The position numbers were made by a program, and so were the translations under genes. Source: JAUICS01 sp964384335 (GTDB lineage: Bacteria > Pseudomonadota > Alphaproteobacteria > Micavibrionales > Micavibrionaceae). Taken from it: 64,000 nucleotides of DNA. The notes beneath the pieces were generated by a model that worked only from the letters and a program-made list of their open reading frames with translations, searched no databases and was not told the DNA's origin. How positions within the stretch are numbered: the stretch's first letter is position 1; each line of letters starts with the position of its first letter. Below are positions 7,710 to 17,417 of this stretch, piece by piece. The DNA is taken from positions 18,500 through 82,499 of the forward strand of contig CAYLKN010000005.1 of the NCBI GenBank assembly GCA_964384335.1, written 5' to 3'.

Positions 7710-9017
7710 TTAAGACGATTTGAAAAGGCGGTTGAATACGACATCCATGTTTTTTAAATAGGCTTGCGGATCGAAGATTTTGTCAAGGATTTCAGCGGAA
7801 AGATTATCCCTGACTTCCGGATCCTCGGAAAGAAGCTCCTTAAAGGTTACCTTCCCAATGTTATCCCACACTTTCATGGCATTTCTTTGAACGATTTTAT
7901 ACGCATCCTCCCTCGTAATTCCGGCTTGTGTCAGACCCAGAAGTGTCTTCTGGGAGTAAACAAGCCCTCCCAGGCGATCCAGATTGGCTTGCATTGCCTC
8001 CGGATAAACCACCAGCTTTTCGATCACGCCGGCTAGTCTGGCCAGTGCGAAATCAAGTGTCACAAGGCAATCGGGCAAAACGGTTCTTTCGACCGAGGAA
8101 TGGGAAATATCCCTTTCATGCCACAGTGCCACATTCTCAAGTGCAGGAATAACTGCCGAACGGACAACGCGTGCAAGACCTGTCAGATTTTCGGTCAGAA
8201 CCGGATTGCGTTTATGCGGCATGGCCGAGGACCCTTTCTGGCCGGGCGCAAAATACTCTTCCGCCTCCCTGACCTCCGTCCGCTGAAGATGACGAATCTC
8301 AACCGCCAGATTCTCGACAGAAGATGCAATAATACCAAGAACAGATACAAAATAGGCGTGTCTGTCCCGCGGTATAATCTGTGTCGAAACGCTTTCCACA
8401 TTCAGGCCAAGCTTTTCGGCGACATAGGCTTCAACCGCAGGATCAATGGTCGCATATGTGCCAACAGCTCCGGATATGGCGCATACTGCAATATCCGCAC
8501 GTGCGGCCCGGAGCCTTTCCAGACCACGTGTAAAAGCGGCATAATGACCGGCAAGTTTAAGGCCGAAAGTGGTCGGTTCAGCGTGAATACCATGGGAACG
8601 GCCGACACATAATGTGTGTTTATGCTCGAATGCGCGTTTTTTAAGGGCTTCCTGCAAGCGTTCAAGATCTTTTATTAAAAGATCTGCAGATTGTTTCATC
8701 TGAACCGCCATCGCCGTATCCAGAACATCCGAGGATGTCATGCCCTGATGTACATACTTTGAGTCATCGGGACCAATGTATTCTGCGACAGACGTCAGAA
8801 ACGCAATGACGTCATGCTTGACTTCTTTTTCAATTTCATCAATACGGCAGACATCAAAATTGCCCTTTTTGCGCAAGGTTTCGGGTACGCTCTGCGGGAT
8901 AATGCCAAGCTCTGCCATTTTCTCGCATGCCAGGGTTTCGATCTCGAGCCAGATACGGAACTTATTTTCAGGCTCCCAGATTTTGACCATTTCCTGACGG
9001 GAATAACGGGGAATCAT
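7710..9017 (-). CDS. purB: Adenylosuccinate lyase
   Basis: PurB catalyses two fumarate-releasing steps: SAICAR to AICAR in IMP synthesis, and adenylosuccinate to AMP. At 435 aa it has the usual length of the short bacterial form. The fumarase/aspartase superfamily signature GSSAMPHKRNPVLTEN lies near residue 260, with the earlier active-site segments HQGMTSSDVLDTA and GRSHGIHAEPTTFG. The start MIPRYSRQEMVKIWEPENK is typical of the family. It is the last gene of a minus-strand run and ends 27 bases from the convergent Lrp regulator. Confidence 0.98.
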   Translation of the reverse strand: MIPRYSRQEMVKIWEPENKFRIWLEIETLACEKMAELGIIPQSVPETLRKKGNFDVCRIDEIEKEVKHDVIAFLTSVAEYIGPDDSKYVHQGMTSSDVLDTAMAVQMKQSADLLIKDLERLQEALKKRAFEHKHTLCVGRSHGIHAEPTTFGLKLAGHYAAFTRGLERLRAARADIAVCAISGAVGTYATIDPAVEAYVAEKLGLNVESVSTQIIPRDRHAYFVSVLGIIASSVENLAVEIRHLQRTEVREAEEYFAPGQKGSSAMPHKRNPVLTENLTGLARVVRSAVIPALENVALWHERDISHSSVERTVLPDCLVTLDFALARLAGVIEKLVVYPEAMQANLDRLGGLVYSQKTLLGLTQAGITREDAYKIVQRNAMKVWDNIGKVTFKELLSEDPEVRDNLSAEILDKIFDPQAYLKNMDVVFNRLFKSS

Positions 9018-9053
9018 TCAAACCTCCAAATATACGGCACTTGTTTTTATGCG

Positions 9054-10724
9054 TTACTCAATTGACTCAAAAGATGTAAAAAGATCTTTGAGTTTTTGTT
9101 CCATACGGCGTGCATTATAAGCCGCATCAATATCATCGATCAGGGGCTTCGCTTTTTCTAAGGCTTGGTCGTCAAGTGATTGCAGTGTGTTCAGGGCGGC
9201 CTGGTAATCAGATTTGTTAAGGTCTTGTTTTGCCCGGTTTATTATTTTCTGCGTTTGTGTTCCTGTAATAAGCTCACCGTTCTTTTCGACGGTCAGTATC
9301 GCATTCAGTGATGCCTGTGCCTTGTCTTTCAACGTTTGTCCCTCTTGCTGCAAAGACGCATTCACAATTTCCTCACGCATGTCTTCAAGCTTTTGAAGAA
9401 TCCTATCGGACGTATTTACACCTTGCGATGCGACAGGTTCAAGAGACTCTGCCAGTGTATTCAGCTCACCGTCCATATTTCCGCCGAATTGTCTTATAAC
9501 GGCAAGTGCGTGTTCAAAGGGCTGTCCGTTTCGGACAGAGGCGGTATATTGTGCAGCCGCAGCGGATAAGGCCGCACGGTCAAAATCCTGCGGACTGATC
9601 CCTTTAAAGACTTCGGAAACCGGGCCTGTCGCCTGCTGAATTGTCTGGCTAAAATTATCCGTCCCGTTACCCTGCTGTGTCAGGGAATCAAGTTCACGGA
9701 GAGCGCCTGACAAGGCATTCCGGCCGCTTTCGGTTAACGCCATGGTTTGAAAACGGGCATATAAATCCGTATCATTCCCCTCAGGTGCCTGAGCGCCCGT
9801 CAGATCACCAACGATCTCATCCATACGCATTTCAAGTGAGCCCAGTCTTTCGGTAAGCTCCTGCGCTTCAGGTACGAGCGTATTGTTCCGCAACTTCTCC
9901 TCAAAATCCTCTCGAAGCCTGTTTGCACGGTCCTGAAGGTTTTTGACAGTCGTGTCCAGCCTGGATGTCTGATCCTTCAGACTGTTGAGGCTCTCACTCA
10001 GATTTCCGGGGACAAGACCCTTGAATCCTGACGGATCAATTTTCTCTACTTCCTGTATGCGCCCTTCAAGATTTGTGACTTCGGTTTCAAGCGATTCAAG
10101 CCTGTAAACATTTCTGTCAATCGTACTGATGTAGTCTTCCGCCTTTGGCATGATGTAATAAATTCCAGCTGCGGCTATTAAAAGAAACAGAATCAAGGAA
10201 ATCCAGAAACTTATGAAAACGATTTTCCAGTCGCTTGCGGGCTTCCCTTTTCGAACTGGTTTTGAAGCCTGTGTCCGGACATTCTCCTCACCCGTGTTAT
10301 AATCCGCATTCCGGGAAGATATCCCAGAATTTCCGGTTTCCGGTGATCCGGAAAGGTTATCCGGGTTGCCTGAATTTGCAAATTCCTGCTTTTCCCCGGA
10401 ATATGATTGTACATCCGGCTTCAAAACATTCGGGATTTTATTCATATCAATGTCGCCGGAACCTGTATTCTGGTTATTGTCAGATTCGTCAGGCTTCTCA
10501 TTACCGGAATCCTCAAGCAGATCATCCAGCTTAATATTTTCCTCACCTGCGCGCTTTACAATCAGTTCGCGCCGGCTGCCCGGAATCACGCCGCGCTTGT
10601 TCCATCCCTGAACAGTGGTTGCAGGCACATCAATAATGCGTGCCATTGGACGAATGCCCCCAAAGCGTTCAATGATGCTGCGCGCATTTTCAATACTTCC
10701 CGAATTGTTCTTTTGCGATGTCAT
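9054..10724 (-). CDS. Mic60/mitofilin-family membrane protein with N-terminal HTH-like domain
   Basis: This 556-aa protein is probably the alphaproteobacterial Mic60 (COG4223) homologue, which shapes inner-membrane invaginations and is characteristically encoded beside hemD. Residues 168-191 form one membrane span, preceded by a basic segment. Residues 195-310 are predicted coiled coil, and the C-terminal third is Ala/Gln/Leu-rich helical with a mitofilin-like end. Unusually, residues 11-60 (FGGIRPMARIIDVPATTVQG, then WNKRGVIPGSRR) resemble the small helix-turn-helix called carph-isopro. A low-complexity Asn/Ser/Asp linker (70-160) joins it to the span. Three bases separate it from hemD, so it is co-transcribed with hemC-hemD. 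The C-terminal assignment rests partly on gene order. Confidence 0.75.
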   Translation of the reverse strand: MTSQKNNSGSIENARSIIERFGGIRPMARIIDVPATTVQGWNKRGVIPGSRRELIVKRAGEENIKLDDLLEDSGNEKPDESDNNQNTGSGDIDMNKIPNVLKPDVQSYSGEKQEFANSGNPDNLSGSPETGNSGISSRNADYNTGEENVRTQASKPVRKGKPASDWKIVFISFWISLILFLLIAAAGIYYIMPKAEDYISTIDRNVYRLESLETEVTNLEGRIQEVEKIDPSGFKGLVPGNLSESLNSLKDQTSRLDTTVKNLQDRANRLREDFEEKLRNNTLVPEAQELTERLGSLEMRMDEIVGDLTGAQAPEGNDTDLYARFQTMALTESGRNALSGALRELDSLTQQGNGTDNFSQTIQQATGPVSEVFKGISPQDFDRAALSAAAAQYTASVRNGQPFEHALAVIRQFGGNMDGELNTLAESLEPVASQGVNTSDRILQKLEDMREEIVNASLQQEGQTLKDKAQASLNAILTVEKNGELITGTQTQKIINRAKQDLNKSDYQAALNTLQSLDDQALEKAKPLIDDIDAAYNARRMEQKLKDLFTSFESIE

Positions 10725-10727
10725 ATT

Positions 10728-11498
10728 TTAGGTACTGCGGTTTATTGTATTGAGCAGTTTGAGTAACGAAATGTAATTTGGTTCGTCGGATACATCTGTT
10801 TTTTTGCAATCAAACTTATCAACAATATTTTTTATTCTCCTACTCATACACAAGAAACGCGTGTTTTGTACAGCCCCTTTAAGATATTTTTGAGGCACAA
10901 TATCAAAAAAAACACTGGCCGCATGAGCAGAGGTGAAAAGCACATAATCCGGACTTGAACTTTGAAAGCACAATTCCGCATGTTCAGGCAGGCTCTTACA
11001 CGGAATCATTTCATAAACCATCCTGTGTTCAACGGTAAATCCGTGTTGTCGAAGCACGTCTGTAAGGGGGTAAGCCGTATCCCTGCCGCTGAAATATATC
11101 AGGTCATTATTTATATGTGCTTTGTTCTCTTTTATCCATCCTGCCAGGTTTTCAGAATTCCGCCCGATTTTCAGAATTGGCATATCTCTTCGCACAGTAT
11201 TTAAATACTCGGCTGTTTTCTGACCGACGCAGAAAATCTTGTTTTCATCCGTTAAATGCGCAAATAGGTTCCCCTGCCATGACTGAAGGGCCTGCACAGC
11301 GCGGAAGCTTGTAAATATCAGGCCTTTATTCCGGAGATTGTCTTTAGTGAATGAAGCAGAGTACGCACCGGAATATATTTTCAATGTCAAAAGGGGAAGG
11401 GGAACAGCGGCAAATCCGGCTTGCTCAAGTGCAGATACGGTATCCATACATTCAGGCTCCGGACGGGTTACAATAACCGATGGTTTTTTATTTGTCAT
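10728..11498 (-). CDS. hemD: Uroporphyrinogen-III synthase
   Basis: HemD closes hydroxymethylbilane to uroporphyrinogen III, inverting ring D, on the path to haem and other tetrapyrroles. The 256-aa sequence is poorly conserved, as usual for this family. It shows the expected N-terminal VIVTRPEPECMDTVSALEQAG, the middle FCVGQKTAEYL and the C-terminal YVLFTSAHAASVFFD. Its start overlaps the hemC stop by four bases (ATGA), indicating translational coupling with the preceding enzyme of the pathway. Confidence 0.92.
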   Translation of the reverse strand: MTNKKPSVIVTRPEPECMDTVSALEQAGFAAVPLPLLTLKIYSGAYSASFTKDNLRNKGLIFTSFRAVQALQSWQGNLFAHLTDENKIFCVGQKTAEYLNTVRRDMPILKIGRNSENLAGWIKENKAHINNDLIYFSGRDTAYPLTDVLRQHGFTVEHRMVYEMIPCKSLPEHAELCFQSSSPDYVLFTSAHAASVFFDIVPQKYLKGAVQNTRFLCMSRRIKNIVDKFDCKKTDVSDEPNYISLLKLLNTINRST

Positions 11499-12457
11499 AC
11501 ATGGCCTTCCAGACCGATTTCCGCCATCTGTTCCGCGCTAATCTCCGAAATGATTTTCCGGGCCAGCGCGTTACCGGCATTTTCTGCGTCAACCGGCGTA
11601 AAACAGTCTGATGTTATGGTATGCCTGATATGCCATGTCCCTTGCGGACTGCCAAGAAAACAGTGCATGCTGATGGTGTTTGCCCCCCCATCGTAACTGG
11701 CAAAGACGCCGACTGGCGTATGGCACGACCCTTTCAGAACCTGAAGGAACGTTCTCTCCGCCGCAGCCCGGATATAAGTGCTTCGGCAGGAAATGACATC
11801 CAGGAAATTTTGGATGTCTTCATCGTCTTTTCTTGTTTCGACTGCAATAATCCCCTGACCGCAGGCAGGCACAAACCCTTCGGTATCGAAATCATGGTTA
11901 ATGTGATCTCTCATACCGAGACGATCCAGCCCGGCCGCACTTAAAATTATGGCGTCATACCCGCCTTTTGACAGTTTCTGGATTCGGGTGGGGACATTTC
12001 CCCTGATGTTCATGACCTCCAGATCCGGTCTCTGCGTTTTGATTATGGCTCTCCTTCTGGGACTGGTCGAGCCGACGACCGTTCCCGGCGGCATGTCTGA
12101 AAACCTCTTGTAGCGTCTGCTGATAAAGCAATCCTGAGGTGGGCCGGCCTTCAGGAAATGGTTCAGTGCCAGACCTTCGGGCAGAAAAGACGGAACGTCT
12201 TTAAGGGAATGGACGCCGATATCCACGGCATGTTTTTTTATTTCTTTTTCAATGGCCGAAACGAAAAGTCCTTTTCCGCCTTCGTGACGGCTTAACGGGA
12301 TTTCTCCCGTACCGGGCACCCATTCCCCTGCCGTCCTGATTTCAATAATCTCTGTTTCCAGGTCCGGGAACTTTTGTTTTAATGCGGATTCAACATTTTT
12401 TGCCTGAACAATGGCAAGTGTTGAGCCGCGGGTACCAATTTTTATTCTGCGTGACAT
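11495..12457 (-). CDS. hemC: Hydroxymethylbilane synthase (porphobilinogen deaminase)
   Basis: HemC polymerises four porphobilinogens into hydroxymethylbilane. The 320-aa protein has the N-terminal RRIKIGTRGSTLAIVQA, the catalytic loop HEGGKGLFVSAIEKEI, the VGVHSLKDVPS-type stretch (IGVHSLKDVPS) and VGSTSPRRRAII. The cofactor-attachment cysteine lies in LKGSCHTPVG near residue 252. It is the first gene of the hemC-hemD-Mic60 operon and divergent from tsaD across 72 bases, a conserved alphaproteobacterial arrangement. Confidence 0.97.
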   Translation of the reverse strand: MSRRIKIGTRGSTLAIVQAKNVESALKQKFPDLETEIIEIRTAGEWVPGTGEIPLSRHEGGKGLFVSAIEKEIKKHAVDIGVHSLKDVPSFLPEGLALNHFLKAGPPQDCFISRRYKRFSDMPPGTVVGSTSPRRRAIIKTQRPDLEVMNIRGNVPTRIQKLSKGGYDAIILSAAGLDRLGMRDHINHDFDTEGFVPACGQGIIAVETRKDDEDIQNFLDVISCRSTYIRAAAERTFLQVLKGSCHTPVGVFASYDGGANTISMHCFLGSPQGTWHIRHTITSDCFTPVDAENAGNALARKIISEISAEQMAEIGLEGHV

Positions 12458-12529
12458 TTTTTTGTCCTGAGCCTAATTTAAAAGACAAACCTATAGACGC
12501 CTATACACTTTTTAGAAACGTTTTTAAAC

Positions 12530-13630
12530 ATGATGAAAGTTCTGGGTATAGAAACATCCTGTGACGATACGGCTGCGGGTATTGTTACGGAAGACAAAAC
12601 CATACTCTCAAATTCAGTTTTCAGCCAAATCAGGGCGCATGAACTGCATGGCGGTGTGGTACCCGAAATCGCCGCACGCGAACATCTGAAAGCGCTTGAA
12701 CCGGTTTTGGAAAAAGCGCTGGAAGACTCGGGCCTTACACTCGGGGATTTCGATGCCGTCGCGGCAACGTGCGGTCCGGGACTGATCGGCGGCGTTATCA
12801 TCGGCATGATGGCAGGAAAAACACTGTCCGCCGTCTATGACGTGCCTTTTATCGGGGTCAATCATCTGGAAGCACATGCACTGTCCCCCCGGCTTGTTGA
12901 AGATGTGGAGTTTCCTTATCTGTTGTTACTCGTTTCCGGCGGACATACCCAGATTTTAAGTGTTGAGGATGTTGGAAGATATAAACTTCTGGGAACAACG
13001 CAGGATGACGCCCTGGGTGAAGCTTTTGACAAATGTGCCAAAATGATGGGCTTTCCCTATCCGGGCGCACCGAGCCTGGAAAAAGCGGCCGGTATGTGTG
13101 CGGATCCAAAAGCCGCAGTGGCCCGTTTTCCTTTACCGCGCCCGATGAAGGGCCGCCAGGGATGCGATTTTTCATTTTCGGGCCTGAAATCTGCTGTTCG
13201 AAAAATACTGGAAGACAACAGGGACTCTTTCAGAATGGCAAACCGGGAAGGCGGATTTTTTCATCCGATGTTTTGTGATCTTGCGTACGCCTTCCAGTAC
13301 AGCGTCAAGGAGGTTCTGGAAGACCGGCTGCACAACGCATTCAGGATGATTGAAACACTGCACCCGGAAATGGCGAATTTAAAAGAAAGATATTTTGTTG
13401 TTGCCGGCGGTGTTGCATCCAATCAATTTATAAGGCAATCTCTTTTAACCAAATCAGGAGAAGAAGGGTACCGGTTTTGTGTTCCGCCCGCGAAATTATG
13501 TACGGATAACGGCGCAATGGTAGCCTGGGCAGGGGTTGAAAGAATGAAACGCAATATGACATCGCCTTTAACGATAGCCGCCCGGCCAAGATGGCCGCTG
13601 GATGATACTGTGTCTAACAACCGGTTGTAA
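12530..13630 (+). CDS. tsaD: tRNA N6-adenosine threonylcarbamoyltransferase
   Basis: TsaD transfers the threonylcarbamoyl group to A37 of ANN-decoding tRNAs (t6A) in the TsaBDE complex. The 366-aa protein has the Kae1/ASKHA signatures: IETSCDDTAAGIV at the N terminus, metal-binding histidines in GVNHLEAHALS (near residue 113), LLVSGGHTQIL, and the ATPase stretches GEAFDKCAKMMG and VVAGGVASN. The start could be either of two tandem ATGs. It is followed 53 bases later by gpsA on the same strand. Confidence 0.98.
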   Translation: MMKVLGIETSCDDTAAGIVTEDKTILSNSVFSQIRAHELHGGVVPEIAAREHLKALEPVLEKALEDSGLTLGDFDAVAATCGPGLIGGVIIGMMAGKTLSAVYDVPFIGVNHLEAHALSPRLVEDVEFPYLLLLVSGGHTQILSVEDVGRYKLLGTTQDDALGEAFDKCAKMMGFPYPGAPSLEKAAGMCADPKAAVARFPLPRPMKGRQGCDFSFSGLKSAVRKILEDNRDSFRMANREGGFFHPMFCDLAYAFQYSVKEVLEDRLHNAFRMIETLHPEMANLKERYFVVAGGVASNQFIRQSLLTKSGEEGYRFCVPPAKLCTDNGAMVAWAGVERMKRNMTSPLTIAARPRWPLDDTVSNNRL

Positions 13631-13683
13631 ACGCGCAATCAATAATTACTTTTCATAAACATAATCAAAGAAATGAGGTTTTC

Positions 13684-14679
13684 ATGAAGAAAATTGGTAT
13701 CATTGGTGCAGGCGCATGGGGAACGGCACTTGCGAATATCATAAGACGCTCGGAAAACGAGGTCGTGATATGGGCGAGGGAGCATGAAGTTGTGACAACG
13801 ATTAATGAAACACACGAAAATCCCTATTTCCTTAAAGATATAAAGCTGGATAAGGAGATCAGGGCCACAAACAGTCTGAGTGAAGTTACGGATGCGGATA
13901 TTCTTTTCCTTGTCACTCCGGCCCAGCATGTCCGGAAAAGTTTACAGGCGCTTGAAGCCCTCCCGCCCGAAAAGCCGCTTGTTATCTGTTCCAAGGGTGT
14001 TGAGCTGGAAACAGGCAATCTGATGACGCAGATCGCCCAGGAAGAGCTTCCCGGAAGCAAAGTCGGCGTAATGACCGGGCCGACATTCGCCGAAGAGCTG
14101 GGTCGCGGTCTGCCCAGTGCGGTGACCCTGGCTTTCAGTGACAAGGATACGGCCCAGTTCATAATCGACACAGTGGCCAGCAAGACTTTCAGGCTTTACC
14201 ACAACGAAGATGTTATAGGCGCACAAATTGGCGGGGCGGTTAAAAACATAATTGCGATTGCGTGTGGTGCCGCATACGGTATGCAGCTTGGCGAAAGTGC
14301 GCGGGCCGCGCTTATGACGCGCGGACTGGCCGAAATGGCCCGCCTGGCCTCTGCGATGGGTGCCTCACGGACAACATTACTGGGTATGTGCGGGGTTGGT
14401 GATTTAATGCTGACCTGCAACAGTATGAAATCAAGGAACTTTTCCCTTGGAGCGGCGCTGGGCGAAGGCCGGATGCTCGATGAAATTCTTACTGAACGGG
14501 AAGGCAAAGCCGTTACGGAAGGTGTGGACACGGCCAGGGCTGTAAAAGTGATGATTGATGCACAGGCCGTCAGCATGCCAATCAGCGAAATCGTATATGA
14601 GGTCCTTACGCAGTCACTTCCGATCAGGGATGCACTTGATAAACTCCTGCAACGGCCGCTTGAACAAACTAAAGATTAG
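13684..14679 (+). CDS. gpsA: Glycerol-3-phosphate dehydrogenase [NAD(P)+]
   Basis: GpsA reduces dihydroxyacetone phosphate to sn-glycerol 3-phosphate, the backbone of membrane phospholipids. The 331-aa protein has the N-terminal Rossmann motif IGAGAWGTALANI (residues 7-19), the family pattern VMTGPTFAEELGRGLPSAVT, and the catalytic-lysine region GGAVKNIIAIACGAAYG. Coming right after tsaD is usual in alphaproteobacteria. The start at 13684 is preceded by AATGAGG. Confidence 0.97.
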   Translation: MKKIGIIGAGAWGTALANIIRRSENEVVIWAREHEVVTTINETHENPYFLKDIKLDKEIRATNSLSEVTDADILFLVTPAQHVRKSLQALEALPPEKPLVICSKGVELETGNLMTQIAQEELPGSKVGVMTGPTFAEELGRGLPSAVTLAFSDKDTAQFIIDTVASKTFRLYHNEDVIGAQIGGAVKNIIAIACGAAYGMQLGESARAALMTRGLAEMARLASAMGASRTTLLGMCGVGDLMLTCNSMKSRNFSLGAALGEGRMLDEILTEREGKAVTEGVDTARAVKVMIDAQAVSMPISEIVYEVLTQSLPIRDALDKLLQRPLEQTKD

Positions 14680-14714
14680 GATTGATATTTTCCTGATAAG
14701 AAAAAGGGTAGAAA

Positions 14715-15131
14715 ATGGCATACTGGCTCGTGAAATCTGAACCCGGAACCTGGTCATGGGATGATCATGTAAATGACGGCGTGGCGGAATGGGACGGCGT
14801 CAGAAATTACCAGGCACGCAATAATCTGAAAGCAATGCAAATTGGCGACAAAGCCTTTTTTTATCATTCCGTGAATGAAAAACGGATTGTCGGCACTCTG
14901 GAAGTTGTCAGGGATTATTATCCGGATCCCACTGATGAAAAAGGCCGTTTCGGCATGGTTGATTTCAAGGCGGTTCAGCAGTTACCCAAGCCGGTTACCC
15001 TCGCGGAAATAAAGGAAACTCCGGACTTGCAGAATATGCCTTTGATTAAACAATCCAGATTGTCTGTTATGCCCGTTCATGAAAAAGAATGGGCGCTGAT
15101 CTGCAAAATGGGCGGATTGACAAAAGGTTAG
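14715..15131 (+). CDS. EVE domain-containing protein
   Basis: This 138-aa protein is a single EVE domain, a PUA-like fold that binds modified bases in RNA or DNA. Its N terminus AYWLVKSEPGTWSWDD and the following GVRNYQARNNLKAMQIGD and AFFYHSVNEKRIVG are diagnostic, and SRLSVMPVHEKEW closes the fold. It is 35 bases behind gpsA and probably in the same transcript. Its precise ligand is unknown; stand-alone alphaproteobacterial members have been linked to RNA metabolism by gene context only. Confidence 0.92.
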   Translation: MAYWLVKSEPGTWSWDDHVNDGVAEWDGVRNYQARNNLKAMQIGDKAFFYHSVNEKRIVGTLEVVRDYYPDPTDEKGRFGMVDFKAVQQLPKPVTLAEIKETPDLQNMPLIKQSRLSVMPVHEKEWALICKMGGLTKG

Positions 15132-15170
15132 TAGCCGCTTTACCGGGCATATTGATATTGAAATGGAAAC

Positions 15171-17186
15171 TTACCGTATGCGGTGAAGGAAGCGCATATG
15201 GCGTTCCAGCTGGGAAAGGGCGTCGCTCATGATCTGCTCTTCAGCATAGCCATAGACGTCATAGTGCTGGCCGCCCTCACGCAGATGGACTTCGGCATGG
15301 CAATAACTTTCCCCTTCTTCCTTGGTCCCCGGCCTGACTCCGCCGCCAAAGGCAAAAAACGGCTTTTTGTACTCGCGGATATGAATGCCGTAGGTAAAGT
15401 CACGTTCCTCCCCATGCATAATGGCAATCCGGGCATAATCGTCACCCTCCGTTACCTGTACGTCCATATGCCCTCTTTTTTCAAGCTCAGCGGCCAGATT
15501 ATTCAAGGCCGGCACAACAGTCTCCTTAAGAAAACGAAGAGCCTCATTCCTTGACGGCTGGCTGATGATTGTTTTCAGGCGATCCTGCCAGGGAACAGAA
15601 GCGCCGCGGATTGGTGGCGCAGCCGGGATGTCCATGGCAACGACATTAAATTTCTCCAGCCGCAACCCCCGAAACAGGCCATAGCAGACAAGAAGCATGA
15701 TAAAGCTAAAGGGAAGGGCCGCCGTTATCGATGCGGTCTGAAGAGCGGACAACCCGCCTGCCGCTAGCAGGATTGCGGCAACGCAGCCTTCACTCACCGC
15801 CCAGAAAATACGCTGCCATACAGGGGGGTCGTCCCGCCCACCCGATGCAATAATATCGATAACAAGGGAGCCTGAATCAGAAGACGTTACAAAAAATGTA
15901 ATCACAAGAACAACCGCAACCAGTGACGCAATGCCACTAAAAGGCAGGTATTCCAGCATTTTAAAAATCGCCGTCGCAAGGGAACCGGAAACGGCCTCTC
16001 CAAGCGCCCCGTCGGCAATGCCCATATCAAGCCATATGGCCGTATTGCCAAAAACCGTGAGCCATATTGTGCTGAAACCCACCGGTACAAACAAAACACC
16101 AATAACAAATTCACGGATAGTTCGTCCGCGCGATACACGCGCAATAAACATACCGACAAAAGGCGACCACGCTATCCACCAGGCCCAGTAGAATAATGTC
16201 CAGTCGCCCATCCATTCCTGCGCCTTATCACTTGAATAAGCATGCATGTTGAAACTCATATCGATCAGGGAGCTGAAATAGCTCCCCAGATTCTGTATCC
16301 ATGAATTAAACAAAAACAGCGTTGGCCCGGCAAGCAGCACGAAAACAAGCAAAAAAGCCGCCAGAATAAGATTAAGATCACTGATCCGCTTGATCCCGCC
16401 TTTCAAACCAAGCACGACAGAGATCGTTGCAAATCCGGTTATAACCGCGATCAGACCGATCTGGGAAGCGATCCCGACAGGCAGGCCGAAAAGATAGTTC
16501 AGGCCCGCATTTACCTGCACCACGCCGAAGCCCAGAGACGTTGCAACACCGAACATGGTTCCAAGAATTGCAAAAATATCAACCACATGCCCGACAGGAC
16601 CGTTTGCCCGTTCGCCGATAATGGGATACAAAGCGGAACGGATCGTGAGCGGCAGGTTATACCGGTAACCGAAATAAGCCAGCGCCATGCCGACCACCGC
16701 ATAGATCGCCCAGGCATGAATGCCCCAGTGGAAAAACGTCAGGCGCAATGACTCTTTGGCGGCCTCCATCGTGCCGCCCTCACCAAGCGGAGGATTGTAA
16801 TAATGCATCATGGGTTCGGCCACGCTGAAAAACATCAGTCCAATTCCCATCCCCGCGCTGAAGAGCATGGCAAACCACGACACATAGCTGAAATCCGGTT
16901 TTGAATCATCGGGTCCAAGCTTCACCTTGCCGAGCGAACTGGATGCAAAAAAAGTGCACAGAACCAGGAAAAGAACAACGCCCAGAAGATAGAACCAGCC
17001 AAAGGTGCGCAATATCCAGTCCTGTATTACAGTAAAGATCTGTTCCAGCGTTTCAGGGAACGTTGCGCCAAGAACAACAAATACAATAATAAGAAAAGCG
17101 GAGGTATAAAAAACGGGAACACAGATGTGTTCATGCATTCTGTCAATGAGATTACGGTCTTTGCCAACGTTTCGCGAAGTGTTCAT
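15171..17186 (-). CDS. BCCT family betaine/carnitine/choline transporter
   Basis: This 671-aa inner-membrane secondary transporter has twelve predicted spans. BCCT signatures include FAMLFSAGMGIGLMFFSVAEP near residue 110, written here as key pieces GMGIGLMF and SVAEPMMHY, and the tryptophan-rich substrate-box helix TLFYWAWWIAWSPFVGMFIAR near residue 330 (key pieces YWAWWIAWSPF and GMFIAR). A hydrophilic C-terminal tail of about 140 residues (from about 530) resembles choline-specific BetT, where the tail senses osmolarity. It lies at the edge of the dimethylglycine/sarcosine island, so choline or glycine betaine is the likely substrate. It is divergent from the PLP enzyme gene. Substrate is inferred. 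Confidence 0.9.
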   Translation of the reverse strand: MNTSRNVGKDRNLIDRMHEHICVPVFYTSAFLIIVFVVLGATFPETLEQIFTVIQDWILRTFGWFYLLGVVLFLVLCTFFASSSLGKVKLGPDDSKPDFSYVSWFAMLFSAGMGIGLMFFSVAEPMMHYYNPPLGEGGTMEAAKESLRLTFFHWGIHAWAIYAVVGMALAYFGYRYNLPLTIRSALYPIIGERANGPVGHVVDIFAILGTMFGVATSLGFGVVQVNAGLNYLFGLPVGIASQIGLIAVITGFATISVVLGLKGGIKRISDLNLILAAFLLVFVLLAGPTLFLFNSWIQNLGSYFSSLIDMSFNMHAYSSDKAQEWMGDWTLFYWAWWIAWSPFVGMFIARVSRGRTIREFVIGVLFVPVGFSTIWLTVFGNTAIWLDMGIADGALGEAVSGSLATAIFKMLEYLPFSGIASLVAVVLVITFFVTSSDSGSLVIDIIASGGRDDPPVWQRIFWAVSEGCVAAILLAAGGLSALQTASITAALPFSFIMLLVCYGLFRGLRLEKFNVVAMDIPAAPPIRGASVPWQDRLKTIISQPSRNEALRFLKETVVPALNNLAAELEKRGHMDVQVTEGDDYARIAIMHGEERDFTYGIHIREYKKPFFAFGGGVRPGTKEEGESYCHAEVHLREGGQHYDVYGYAEEQIMSDALSQLERHMRFLHRIR

Positions 17187-17417
17187 AGGATATCACTATC
17201 TTTTTTCACATTCATTCCCAATCCTGCCACTAATAAGAAGGGTATGGAACGTTCCGGCACCATCTGCCCACATTATTCTTTGGCAGTCGTATATTAAAAC
17301 TCATGCTCATAGCCCAGGCCTTGGCATGCTTCGCCGCACAACAGAAAATATTTGCGTGATCATTGCCAAAACAGCACAGTAAATATTGAAATTTCATAAA
17401 CTTCGGGAGATTCAGGT

